In this document: piece after piece, positions 1 through 11,768 of the stretch
Layout of the letters: every line of letters begins with the position of its first letter
Position numbering within the stretch: position 1 is the stretch's first letter
NCBI GenBank assembly: GCA_023935145.1
Contig: CM043698.1
Coordinates: 60,054,001 to 60,118,000, forward strand
Reading direction: 5' to 3'
Length of the DNA stretch: 64,000 nucleotides
From: Bretschneidera sinensis
Lineage: Eukaryota; Streptophyta; Magnoliopsida; Brassicales; Akaniaceae
Notes under the pieces: generated by a model
Database searches by the model: none
What the model was told of the DNA's origin: nothing
What the model saw: the letters and a program-made list of their open reading frames with translations, nothing else
Made by a program: the position numbers and the translations under genes

Positions 1-134
1 AAAGAAGTATTTTTCCAAGAACACATTGAGATTGAATCTCTCTAGTGGATTCACTAGCTGTAAAAACATAATCTTTCATTCAATTGAAAGGCTAATAGGT
101 TTGCGACCTCTCACTATATTAGCATTTGAGGGAC

Positions 135-1815
135 ATATCTGTTGGTCTAAAATATACTATGGCAATACCCAAGATGGGGTGAATTGAGTATTAATTTTTT
201 TTTTAAATTCTTTTTGCAATCTCAAATATCAAAATATATGCGGAATTAAATCAAATCAATCTTTCTAAATTACTAGCACAAAGATAAGAGAGTTTATTTC
301 TTAATATAGAAAAGATAATCGAATTATAAAATAATTAAGCAATCAATCACATTTACTTGAATAATAAATAATTATAAGCAAGTAATTGTGCAAGTAATTA
401 AGAAAATAGAGTTAGAGATATGCAAACTCGATTTATAGTGGTTCGACAATATCGGAATCCTTCCAACCCTACGTCCACTCTCTTCAAGGATCCTCCTTGA
501 AGCCTTTCATTAAAACAAGCAACTTCACGGGTGTTTCTTAAACTAAATACAAACAAGCAACTTCAAGGGTGTTGCTTCAACATTTTTCACAAGAATCCTA
601 GGTTTGCTACCCAAATGTATATGCCCAACACTCACTAGCTCACTTAAAGACTCTCACAAGAGTTACACCAACTCTTTTAACAAGAAGATGAAAGAAAAGT
701 TTGAAACAAACAAATAGGAGAGAGATTTCTCAATGAAGATTACAACTCAATATTTTCTCTCTCAAAAGCTTATAGCTTGACAATGGAGTTTTTGGCTCAA
801 GAAGAATAAAATAAAGATTTTGCTTTAATCATTTGTTGTATAATGTTTCTCTTATCTTCCAAATGACCTTTGAGACTCTATTTATAATGTATTGAAGTCT
901 TCTAGTCGTTGGAGACAAAATAGAACCGTTAGAGATAAGTTTATATCATTTTAAATTCAAAAATATAGATGTTGTAACTTGACCAGTTGACTATCCACTT
1001 ATGGCAGTTGACTACCCTTCATAACTGATGCAAAAATTGATTTTTCGAACCCACAATCGACTATTCATTTTTCTAACTGTTGCTACAGTGCTTTTCAGGA
1101 TGAATAGTATTTTAGCATCAATTGTCTTCATATTTCTTCATTCTTTTTGGATTTTTGAGTTCCGAAAAATCTCTCAATTGAATCAAACTTTCTTGCACAT
1201 TAAATACACAAGTTAAACACTTCAAGAGTGTTTTGTTATCATCAAAAAATTTCTAATTAATTTTTTAATTAAGGCCTTTTTGATGATAACAAAACATATT
1301 ACAATTTAAGTATAATGTGTGTGCAAGATATATGAAGAATGATATATTACAAAAGTTCAAATAATTTTCTATGTCAACATAAATTCTTCTTAAGTTCAAT
1401 TAGAGCATGTTAAGTATTGAGCCCAAAAAATTTAATATTTGTATTTAATAAAATCACGTAGAGATTTTATATCTTTAATTAATTAAGGCTATGTAATAAA
1501 ATGCAATGCAAATTTAATTAGCTTTTAAAAATTGAAATTCTTACAAAGTGCATCTTAGAATTCAAATCTATAATTTAGCTCTTTTGTCTTTAAAGTTGTA
1601 TTTCAATTATTCTCCTTGAATTTGGTCTTTTGGAAAGCTTCTTGACTTTTAAAATTATCAACTTTGATTCACCAATTTCTACAATTTTGAGCTCATTTGA
1701 TGTATAAGCACTATTGACAATACATATCACTTAAGTAATATTCATTAGTGATTAATTAAGATTTTTGTCACTATCAAAATCATTCAGGATCAATAAACAC
1801 TTGATCAACAATATC
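135..1815. mobile_element. Solo LTR of a large-LTR retrotransposon (copy 1), with target duplication
   Basis: The LTR occupies 140-1810 (1671 bp). It begins TGTTGGTC and ends TGATCAACA, and is flanked by the perfect 5-bp repeat ATATC at 135-139 and 1811-1815. TG...CA ends with a 5-bp duplication are typical of an integrated LTR, and no internal retroelement domain follows, so it is a solo LTR. A second copy at 43173-51387 has the same ends and a different duplication (CATCC), which fixes the boundaries independently. Inside is a hairpin around 1229-1285 (arms of about 18 bp reading TTGTTATCATCAAAA and its complement) and a GTGGTTCGAC block near 438, both common in Ty1/copia LTRs. The copia (possibly SIRE/Maximus-like) assignment is inference. 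Bases 1-134 are unassigned. Confidence 0.85.
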
Positions 1816-4577
1816 ATTTTAGCACAAAGCTAAGACAACGAGTAATAAAAGATGATATTTAAACTTGAAGATGTCAAATCTCTTGTCATTGGTCAACGAG
1901 AGATTTGGAACAAGAGAATGGGGTATGAAGGAGAAAGGAATTATAACATCTCATTTGCCTAGGTCGAAACGTTACTCTCACGTTCTTGAAAAAATAATTA
2001 ATTATTGGACTATTATTACAGCACACTAGCACTCATTCGCACACAAATAGAATTTTAAGCATTAAAAAAATAGATATTTCAAGCATCACAAATGGGAGAA
2101 AAACGTGTATACTTAGAAGATTACTTATCCAATAATATTTTGTTGGACAGTATTGTCCTTCCAAGGATGGGTTTAGTTCCCCAACAAAATGCTTAAGCAA
2201 TGAAAATATGATAAATTAAAGTAAAGTACTAAAAAAAGAAAGGACGTGTAAAATGGCATAAAAGATAATGTATCTAAAGGAAATGTGTCAATACAAAGGT
2301 AGGAACTAGACAAAAAATCCGAAGCTGAATTTATTAAAAATGAATAAACAAAACAAACTAAGAAATAGAGAATTTTCCAAATCAAGACAGTTGTTGATCG
2401 ACAACCTGTAGCAACGATTGGTGGCCATTAGTAGTTTAACATTACCGATCGGACAAAAAATAGCAACACGCAATAAACTAAAACGAAAAAGTTCCCAAAT
2501 ATATATAGCATGTTGAGTGCAATTCTGATGCAATAATGATAGATGTGTAGGTACCGTACTTCACATCGTCATTTGTCAATTAGTGAGGGAGCTCTTTTGA
2601 GGAAAGCACTTCTAGGTCGAGACACATTTCTTATATTTTGAACTTTATGTTATCCAAGTATGGAGCAAGGAAGACGAGTAAGGAATTTCTATTTGACTTT
2701 AAATGGGCAAATCCTTGAGAGATTTTTATGAAAGAAGATTTGAGTGCGAGAAAATGAAGGATTAGAGCTCCCTCTCTCACTTAGGTTATGGTCTAGCCAT
2801 TTATGTTATAGGACAAATGCTTAAATTTTAAGTAAAATTAGATCTACCATACACTAGCATTCAACCCATACAATTACAATTTATATAATACGAAAGCATA
2901 ATTTAAACAAATCATAACAAATGAGAAAGAAGCATGTATATTCCCAACATTCATCTGTTGGACAACTTTGTCCTCCTAAGGACAATGTCTTAACTCGCTC
3001 CTTTGCCTTTTCAAGTAATAATTACAAAGCGAAATTAATTAATAAACTAAGGCAAATCAGAGAAAAGGAAATGGATTACTTAAAAAATATCAAAATAATA
3101 TAACAAAATTCAAATGAGATGTGTAGAGACATGAGTTAAAATGAGGAAAAAGAAGGCAGAAGTGTTTGTCTAAACAGAAGTTGAGCCGATCAATTCAAAT
3201 GTGAGATTGATCTGTTCACCTATAGAGGTGATCGGCTTCTACGAAGACCAATCGGCTCACATGCTCTATATACGAAATTAAAACAGAAAACAACAGTTTA
3301 CGTACATTTGTATCACATTTCTTATGAAATCGATTATTCATATTACATAAATTCTAGATGACATGTGAAGTAATCAATTTTGGAAATGATTCATAATTCT
3401 AAGAATTTAGAATTCAATTTTGGTGACATATAAGATCAAAAGCATAGAGATTCATACATTTTAGCATGCATATTTTTCTAAACAAGTGGAAATCATTGCA
3501 ATAAGAATATTATAAAACTAAACATTGGTTTTCCAACCATTTATAAACGACCTTGTGATGCCACGTATGGGTTGATGGTGTTGCCCTCAAACATCCGTTA
3601 ACTTCCTTGAAGATAGAAGAGCTCAAATCTTGGACTCGTTTTTGAGGTGGAGAACCAATTAAAAAGATAATGTAACTTTGGTTAGTGTTTATTTGTTGTG
3701 TAAAAGGTTTGGTGTTTGTGACAATCCAACCTATACAAATAAACTAACCCAAATTACAAAGGCTTAGCGAGTGTAAAAATGGGTAGAGCTTCACCTATAG
3801 GGTAGAAGATATGCGTAGGTAAGGAGGCGTCTTGAAATGGTGAATGAGAAGGGACATGATGATTCAGGAGACAAAGGTGTAAATGGGGGCTAGTAGTTTG
3901 TTGGAGAAGTTACAAAATTAATTCTGTAATAATTTTATCTGAATTAAAACCAAAATCACAATGATTAAGGTCTGGAATAAAGTTTATGTCTGGTAATGGT
4001 TGGGAGCCGATCAGCCCCTGAAGGTTTGGTTTAAATCCAATCGGTTCTTTGTGGAATTATCTGTCCTCGTCATGAGTCATCGAAAACGTTACTCACACAA
4101 TATAGTCTAAAATAACCATTAGTCTTGGATCACAAAAACATACAGTAAAATAGTACATAATGATTTGATAAGCTTAATTATGTGTTAAAAACTAGAGCCA
4201 CAAGTATAATGAGGAGAGATCTCGTGTTACGCAAGTTTCCAGCAAGTCTCTTGTGTTAATTTATTATATCTTAAGATTAGATTTGCGATATTTAAAAATA
4301 CTTAAATCAATAAATTTAAAATAAAACTAATTTAAATTCTTTTTACCCGACGGTTTTTACACTTTTACGTCAAAGGAACGGACTTAATGTTAATCCACTT
4401 CCAAGACGAAGTAGGAAAAATCACTGAATCACCCGCTTTAAAACGCCGCCATTTCTCTTATTCATAGCTTGTTTTCCCGGAAAGCTATTCCCCACCAGAA
4501 AGCCTCTCTCTTCACTCCCCAATCCCCATCCACCACAACCCAAAATCCTCCAATTTCTGTTACTTTTCTCTTCCCCG
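1816..4577. other. Intergenic region with old diverged repeats; 5' flank of the MAEA gene
   Basis: No convincing coding region is seen. A stretch around 1990-2170 resembles one around 2845-3000: both carry a CACTAGCA-type block, then AATG/GGGA, GTTGGACA and GTCCT blocks in the same order. This suggests a weakly conserved direct repeat about 860 bp apart, probably old retroelement sequence. Short GCCGATC/ATCGGCT motifs recur at 3186-3260 and 4006-4045. The last 150 bp before 4578 are pyrimidine-rich and C-rich, as expected of a plant 5' leader. The promoter itself was not resolved. Confidence 0.4.
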
Positions 4578-5902
4578 ATGGAAATCGATTCCCTCCCTAA
4601 CGGGGCCGCCACTGCCGTCACGGCAATAACCACTGTCACAAGGGCCGCCGCGATTACGGTTCCGTCGTCGAAACCGAGCCAACTAACTGAATCGCTAAAG
4701 CTAGAACACCAGCTCCTGCGAGTCCCATTCGAGCACTACAAGAAGACGATTCGATCCAACCACCGCGCAGTGGAAAAGGAGGTCTTCTCCATCATATCCG
4801 GCGTCTCTGACGTGGCAGATTCCGATTTATCCAAGGATGACGCTGTCTCGCATCTTACAACCCTCGTTTCGCGATTGCAAGGGCTCAAAAGGAAGGTACT
4901 GAAATTAAAGGAAAAAAAGAAAACGTTCATCCAATTTGGGAGTAATTTGGTTATTTAAGATTCTGCTTAAATTATTTAAATTAGTTATTTAAGTGTATTA
5001 GATAGTGAGCTTTTTTTTTCTAGTTCAAACTTATAAGCTTCTAATTCAGTTATTTAGTTTAGGCATTGATTGTCTTAGTTAGCGGAGTTTTTAAGAATTA
5101 ATTGAGATGGATTTACTTAGGCAAGTGTAATCTGTGACTAACGCAATTGTATTAATTCTGATTTTTGTTCTTTGGATTAGTAGTTTGCAGCGTAGCTAGT
5201 GAGATCAGTGGAGTTAAGTGAGCGTTATTGTTAAGGAATCTAATTCAATTCATTATTTATTATGTGTGTGCGCGTGTCTGAGATAAGTTGATGAGAATGG
5301 ATAGGCGGAGGAAAATCGTGATAAAGGGAATTGGATGTATTTTAAGTTTTGTACTGGTTCACTGCCCTAGATTGCTTGTGCCACAATTGCTAGTAATTAA
5401 AGAGTATGCTCTTAGTAGTTGGTTTGGGTTGGGTTTATTAATTAAACCATACAAATAGTAATCTTAAGAATCTTAATTGAATTCTCTTTAGTTTTTTTAA
5501 GTTTAAGGGGAAAAAGCTAAGGGGAGGCTACAGTTCAATAACAGTATGTTCAATCCATGGAACTGTGTCATTTGATTTGGTGCAGAACTTGTTTGAATCG
5601 GCATCTTGTGATTGGGAAATTTCTCAATTAGAATTAGTCATTATCGATTGATCTTCTGTAGGAAATTTTTTATCTGATTTGGTAGAGAACTGTTCTGCCT
5701 TGGGTTGCTGTGATCCAATTAAATTTATGGTCTTGATTGATTATTTTGGTCCAGTTATTTGATTGAAGAGGTTTATAACTGAGTTTGTTAAGAATTTCAG
5801 AGTTTATATTTTTCCTTTTTAAATATTTTTCTTGTTGTTTTTATTGTTATATGCGAATGATCTGAACAAGTACTGGTTCTTCTGGAAGGTCTTGCATATC
5901 TC

Positions 5903-5934
<32 letters not shown>

Positions 5935-8900
5935 AGCTTCTTGATTTTGCATTTAGTGAATACTGTATTTTTTTCACCTTTAGTTGGAAGAGGGAAGTCG
6001 TATGGAGAACTTGCAAGCACAGAGGTGTCGGGCTCGGCTCGATCATTTGGAATCAGCAGATGCAGAGAATCTGTCAGAATGGAACAACACACGATTGAAG
6101 CGGATTCTTTTAGACTACATGTTGCGGATGTCATATTATGAGACTGCAGAAAAGCTTGCAGAAAGCAGCAATATACAGGCAATTTTACATACTTGTTCCA
6201 GTTTTATGTGCTGCCTACTAATGGTTCTTCCAGGGGTTGTTTTTGGTGTAGTTCTTTCTTTCCTTAATTTTTATGGTTTAAATCAAGTAGGTGATGACAT
6301 TTCAAGCTTTATTATGGCGAGTTTTTGTGAGCTTGAGAAATTTTGAGAGACTATTAAAGCATGGTCTGGTTGCTGCTCTTTTTTGTTGGTAGCTGCAAAT
6401 TGCTGCATTAGGAGTTTTGATTGCATGTCTCCCCTTCTCACCCTCCGTCCACTTTAAAGGGGATTTTTCCAGGGGTGGGTGGGTATCTTTTAATTTGTGT
6501 CTTGTGTACCTGGTAATATGCTCCGATAATTGATTGATCTTTATGTGCCAGGACCTTGTTGATATTGATATTTTCCAAGAAGCAAAAAAAGTTATTGATG
6601 CTCTTAGAAATAAAGAAGTAGCTCCTGCCTTAGTATGGTGTGCTGATAACAAATCACGATTGAAGAAGTCCAAGGTACACACTGCTTCATTCCTTAAGGC
6701 TCATTCATGATTGTGGGATGAGAGTTCTTTTTTGTTTCCTATATATATTCTCGAAAACAGTTAATTCAACTATTTCAATGAATCCTCACTCTTAGGTGTC
6801 TTGTGGCCTAGCTGTAGTTTCAGTTTTTGGCTTTCAAAAGAGTTTTTGAAACATTTTTGGTAAAACAGTTGTGGAGGTAAAAAATGTTTAGTGTTTGATA
6901 AAAGAGTTGTGAAGCTTCTGCATCTAAGACAAATTTTTCTTAGAATCTATTTTCAGCTTCTTATTCTTCTTAGAAATTGCTTCTTCTGTTTTTTTTGTGC
7001 ATGGGTGTTTGTCTTAGCTTTCGTTTTTTGGAAACTGTCTCGGAAACTCTATCAATCGGTACCATAGATTACAATAACTTGATTGATTAATATCCCTAAC
7101 TTTCCCACTGTCTTGGAAATTCTATCAATCGGTACCATAGATTACAATAACTTGATTGATCAGTATCCCTAACTTTCCCCTCAATAGAAGATAAGACTTG
7201 AAGTAACATTGTCTAAGTTTGGAAAGCATGCATTCCTCATCATGTGTTTTGTACAAAGGCAATACGTTTAGGCTATCTTTGACAATTCGTGTAAGGTAGG
7301 GTAAAATTGTTGGGTAGGTTAGAGTAAGCTACCCATTGGGTAAGCTCTTTACCCTATCATGTGTTTGGGGCATGCCGTGTAAAGATGTGGGTAGTGTATC
7401 CACTACTCTACCAATGTGCTTGGTTCTCGTTATAAGATGCCTTGGATAGGGTATGTTGAAGCAAAAAATATCAAAGTATCCCTATCCATTAGTGGAATAC
7501 ATCTTTTTTATAATAATAAACTGATAATGACAAATAAGACATTTGTTTTATTATATTATAATAATTTTTTCTTTTTCTAATGTATTTAAATATTTTATTA
7601 TATATATCACTTTACTTAATTAAGTTTTATATATTTGTCATATATTATATTCTGTAATTATATTGTATTTTATAATTTATAACTTATATAAAGATTACAT
7701 TATCTGTTTATATTCTTATTAGATATTATTATTATTTATTATGTGTTTATTATACTTCTCTTTTTATTTATTAATATGTTATATTTTCCTATGTCATTAA
7801 TAAACTACATACTATCTATTACATTTAATATTAATTTTTGTACCACATAATTATTTTTATTATTATGTAATATTTATGTTATATTATACTATAAATAATA
7901 AATCTTATGTTAAATATATTTTAATTTAATAATATGTTTAAGCATTATAATATCTTTATAATGTGGGTCATATGCCTTGAATTAAATTTGAGTGGACAAA
8001 TTTGACTTTTTAGCACAACCATTGGCGGTAGAAATAGCAACAGGAAAACACAACATTCTAGAAGGAAATTCAAAAAAAAGAAGAAATCTTCGCCTATAAT
8101 TTTTTTTCCCTCCATTGTTGACAAACATGAAATTTTGCAATTTCATGGTCTTGCTCCAATTTTATTTTGAAAGTCTTGGTCACGTCTCTCACTTGATTAA
8201 GTACCCAGTAGTCAAGTACATTGAATTTGGACAATCAAGACTAAAATATATGTAGAACCTCAAGTCCTTAACCGGGTGAGAGTGGGTTACGCCTAAAGAC
8301 GGACCCACATATTCATTAAACTTTCCTATTTTGCTTTTAGTAAAATGTCTCATACCATAGGTAATCTTGGAAAGTAAGTGTTTTTATTTTTCGAATTTAG
8401 AAAGTTGACAAACATACATCCATTTTAGGAAAGAGTGACAATCTTTGTGGGACGGATGACGTATTTTTTTATTTATAATATTTTACATTACATTATATTA
8501 TTTTTTGTTAGATATTTAAAAATTTTATAAGAGTTTTTTGTAATTTCAACTTAAATTCATGGGCATTATTGTCTCTTCGCATGGCACAAAGAGGGCATAT
8601 GTCTTTTCCCAACATCTTTCTTATCGTACCTAGGGTGGGTAACCCTTATTCACTCACCCCCTGGTGAGTAAGGCTTACTCCGCCGTCCTCAAAAACTGGT
8701 TAGGTAGGTAAAGACTAAAGAGGTCTTACCCCACCTTAGAAACTTTGAAGTCTTAGTTCAGGGGCTGCTTTTTATATACAAATAAGAAATACATGATAAA
8801 ACTGCTGCCAATTAAGTTGTGCACTTCTAGGTTTGCCATATCAAATCAATCTACATATTGTTAGTTTAACAATTTGAATATTAAAAAGTTTTCGGATAGC

Positions 8901-10948
8901 TTGTGTTCATGTGTTTTTCTTGTCCTTCTCTCATTGCAGTTTTTTTTAAATGAACTTTTCTTTAAAAATTCTAGGCAGTTAAGGTTTAATGAGTTTTATA
9001 GAGCTAAGTGCTAACAATGTCACCTGCAAGTAGTTAACTGGGTGGCACCCCCTTATATGGCAACAAAAGTAGTTACCATTAATGATCGTTCTGTTAGAAT
9101 GCTGGTCAATAACTGTTTGATTGTGTTTGTTAAATGACATGTTCTTCTCTATTTCTTGCCTTGATTTTGATAAATGGAAATGAAGGTTTTCTCTGACTTG
9201 GAAATCTGCAATTATTGGAGCATATTTAAGACTTGTCAACTTGAACGATGTTTGGTGCTTTTATTGATGCAGAGCAAATTTGAATTCCAGTTGAGACTGC
9301 AAGAGTTCATAGAGTTGGTACGGGCTGATTCAGCTGACAGTTACAAACGTGCAATTTTATATGCCCGGAAATACCTTGCACCATGGGGAGCAACTCATAT
9401 GAAAGAATTGCAGTGTGCCCTGGCAACTTTGGCTTTTCGAAGTACTACTGAGTGCGCAAAATACAAGGTTAGTTTCATCCCTTTTGTTGAGAATAATGTC
9501 CAGGATTGACAGTAGACCAATATACTTTTCAGGATACTTAGTCAATCAACGAGCTGGGACCGCAAATTCTTGTTTGCTTCCTCTTTTTTCATTAAAATTC
9601 ATAATTTAAGCAAATTGACTTGATTGGTTTGGATATGAGATAGAGATTAAAGTGTTAATCACTTAGAAAAAGATGAGGATGAAAGCTAATGAAACTTTTA
9701 TGTCTCTCTCTGTGTGTGTATGCATGTGAAAGAGGGAAAGATTGTTGTTTACTTCAGAAGTGCTAGTTGCATGACAAACAATGCAACAGAGCACACTCAT
9801 TTTCTTTTCCTTTCTGTGGTGGGGGTGGGATAGCCTTCCTGATCCTATGAACTGTTAAATCCTTGCTGATGATGCGATTGAATCTCAAGTCTTTGGTATG
9901 ATGCCCAGAGAGGGCCAGCTAAACTATTTGACACTTACACAGAGCATGGTCAGGTTGCTGACATTCTTTTCAATGTTTCTTTCCCCCGCTAAATGGTCAT
10001 CTTGATGATTGAATATAATTTATTTCTTGTTTATCAATAAAATTTGAAAGTTGTGATGCTTAAACCATTACTTAGTCAAAATATTAGTTGAAAGTTTGAA
10101 GTGTTTCGTTTTGACTATGGACTTTGCTAAGATTTATTTATCTTAAATGTTGGGCCAAAGGCTAAAACTTGCAATGGCTCCCTTTGCCACCTGTAACATC
10201 CCTAACCCTGGTAAACGCAGGATTTTATCTCAGGTCTCTCTTAAAATCCCTAGAAACCTTGCCAGCTGGTGGTAGGCAATTTATACTGGATTTCTTTACT
10301 TCTAATGATTGTTCTGATATTTTATTTATTTGAGAGTGGAGTAATTTGTTCCCTCAAATCCCAGATTATGATATATATTGACTTCGTAGGCAGACAATCC
10401 TCAATTTTACAACATATTTCTTTTGGAACCAGGGTGATTGCTCTTTTTTGTTTAAGCTATATCTCGACGATATCTACTCTCCAAGATATTTAGGAAGGAG
10501 TCTAGTAGTCTACATGCTTTACTTTGTAGTAAATGTCCTTATATATCTATCCAACAGAAGTTTTTCTCGGACAAACACAATCAACTGACCTCCTTCATTT
10601 GTTTTCCAGGTTTTATTTGAACCGAAGCAATGGGACTATCTGGTGGATCAGTTTAAACAGGAATTCTGCAGGTTATATGGCATGACCCTGGAGCCATTGT
10701 TGAATATTTATTTGCAAGCAGGCTTATCTGCTCTGAAAACTCCGTATCCATATTTACTGACTTTTGTTATTATGTAATAGCTCTGATTGTTTCCTTCATT
10801 ATATTAACAAGGAATGCAGTAGCCTAGGACAGGAATATGAGACAGAACCTTCCCGTAATACCTCCATGGTTAAAGATTAGGATTATCAAAATTTTCTGAG
10901 CCCTTTAACTTATTCTTCGTGGTAGAAAGTATATGGGAATTGACAGGA

Positions 10949-10979
<31 letters not shown>

Positions 10980-11768
10980 ATATTACAGGAAGTATTGAAA
11001 TCAGAGGCTTTGAGATTGTGGTGATTCTGTCATGTGCAAGAACCTTGGTTATGTTGTCTTTCCTGCCTTATTGCAAGTAAAATGTTCCGATGTGATGACC
11101 GGTGATTGATGTATATAGCTTCCAGATCACTGTAGCACAAAGATTATGATATCATACTGTTATTAATCGTCATAAAAGCATTTAACAAATGGAACATTAT
11201 GGTGGGTTTTCCAAGTACTTGAGTTGTTATTATAATTATACATCTTAAAACATATGGTTCACAACATTCAAATTTTCAGTGTCAACTCAAAGTTTATACA
11301 TGATGGATGGACCAAGGGTTCTCATGGGACTTGAGAACTTCAGTTGCACTTTTATGCAGTAGTATCTCAGTGTTATCCAAGTGTGAGTTTGTACCTTGAC
11401 CTGACTTAGATACTGCTATGAAGAAGATTGTACCAAAGAGGATCCCCTGTCACAGGATAGCTTCCGAAAGCTGGCATTGTCTTTGCCATACTCTAAGCAG
11501 CATCACTCGAAGCTTGTTTGCTATATAACTAAAGAGTTGATGGACACAGAGAACCCACCGCAAGTCTTGCCCAATGGCTATGTCTACAGTACCAAGGTGT
11601 GCATTTTTACTTGTACTAAATATAAGTATATTGTGGATTAGTCTTTTAAACTGTGTGCTATCACAGGCTCTTAAAGAAATGGCGAAGAAAAACAACGGTA
11701 AAATAACCTGTCCAAGGACAGGTTTGGTTTGCAACTACTCAGATCTGGTTAAGGCATACATATCGTGA
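4578..11768 (+). CDS. MAEA: GID9/MAEA homologue, gid-RING subunit of the CTLH/GID E3 ubiquitin ligase (7 exons, 417 aa)
   Basis: Predicted exons: 4578-4895, 5984-6178, 6552-6674, 9273-9467, 10610-10743, 11410-11596 and 11667-11768. They join in frame to 417 codons plus stop, close to plant homologues. The order is an N-terminal helical region with a conserved stretch from about residue 35 (SQLTESLKLEHQLLRVPFEH), LisH at about 142-171 (RILLDYMLRMSYYETAEKLA), CTLH from about 172 (DLVDIDIFQEAKKVIDAL), CRA to about 340, and a C-terminal gid-type RING ending KITCPRTGLVCNYSDLVKA. MAEA/Gid9 pairs with RMND5/Gid2 to form the catalytic RING dimer of the complex, which in yeast degrades gluconeogenic enzymes. 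The ATG follows a C-rich leader and opens the conserved MEIDSLPNG start. Intron 2 is GC-AG, intron 5 looks U12-type, and intron 3 (2.6 kb) holds repeats. No frameshift or premature stop is seen. The family is clear; single bases at splice sites are inference. Confidence 0.93.
5903..5927. repeat. (AT)n microsatellite in MAEA intron 1
   Basis: About 12 uninterrupted AT units lie 57 bp upstream of exon 2. Length is likely to be polymorphic. Confidence 0.9.
6179..6551 (+). other. GC-AG intron (MAEA intron 2)
   Basis: Exon 2 must end after the CAG codon of the conserved SSNIQ and exon 3 must begin with GAC of DLVDIDIF. The bases after CAG are GCAATT, and no GT near the junction keeps the protein continuous. 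The donor is therefore AG|GCAATT, the usual form of a GC donor, paired with the acceptor TGTGCCAG. GC-AG introns are a minor class of U2-type introns. Confidence 0.8.
7034..7179. repeat. 73-bp tandem duplication in MAEA intron 3
   Basis: Two adjacent copies, each starting ACTGTCT and containing ATCAATCGGTACCATAG, begin at 7034 and 7107. They differ at only a few bases, so the duplication is fairly recent. It lies wholly inside the intron. Confidence 0.9.
7270..8745. mobile_element. Possible degenerate TIR transposon inside MAEA intron 3
   Basis: The left edge contains GTGTAAGGTAGGGTAAAA and the right edge, read on the other strand, CTAAGGTGGGGTAAGACC. This gives an imperfect terminal inverted repeat of about 20 bp around 1.5 kb of AT-rich non-coding DNA. 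GGGTAAG/CTTACCC-type blocks are concentrated near both ends. No target duplication was identified and no transposase is present. A non-autonomous element would explain the size of this intron, but the evidence is weak. Confidence 0.35.
10744..11409 (+). other. Probable U12-type intron (MAEA intron 5)
   Basis: Protein continuity (ALKTP|YCYEEDC) requires exon 5 to end ACTCC and exon 6 to begin ATACTGCTATG. The donor reads GTATCCATAT, matching the U12 consensus GTATCCTTT at its core. Just before the acceptor is ACCTTGACC, close to the U12 branch-site consensus TTCCTTAAC, with the presumed branch A 11 nt from the exon (CCTGACTTAG lies between). There is no long polypyrimidine tract. Donor, branch site and short branch-to-acceptor spacing together indicate excision by the minor spliceosome. 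Confidence 0.82.
10951..10983. repeat. (GT)n(AT)n compound microsatellite in MAEA intron 5
   Basis: A run of TG units with one TATG interruption passes into TA units, inside the proposed U12 intron. Confidence 0.85.

Noticed and set aside
438..450. GTGGTTCGAC as a possible tRNA T-loop
   Set aside because: No acceptor or anticodon stems around it; the same block recurs inside LTRs.
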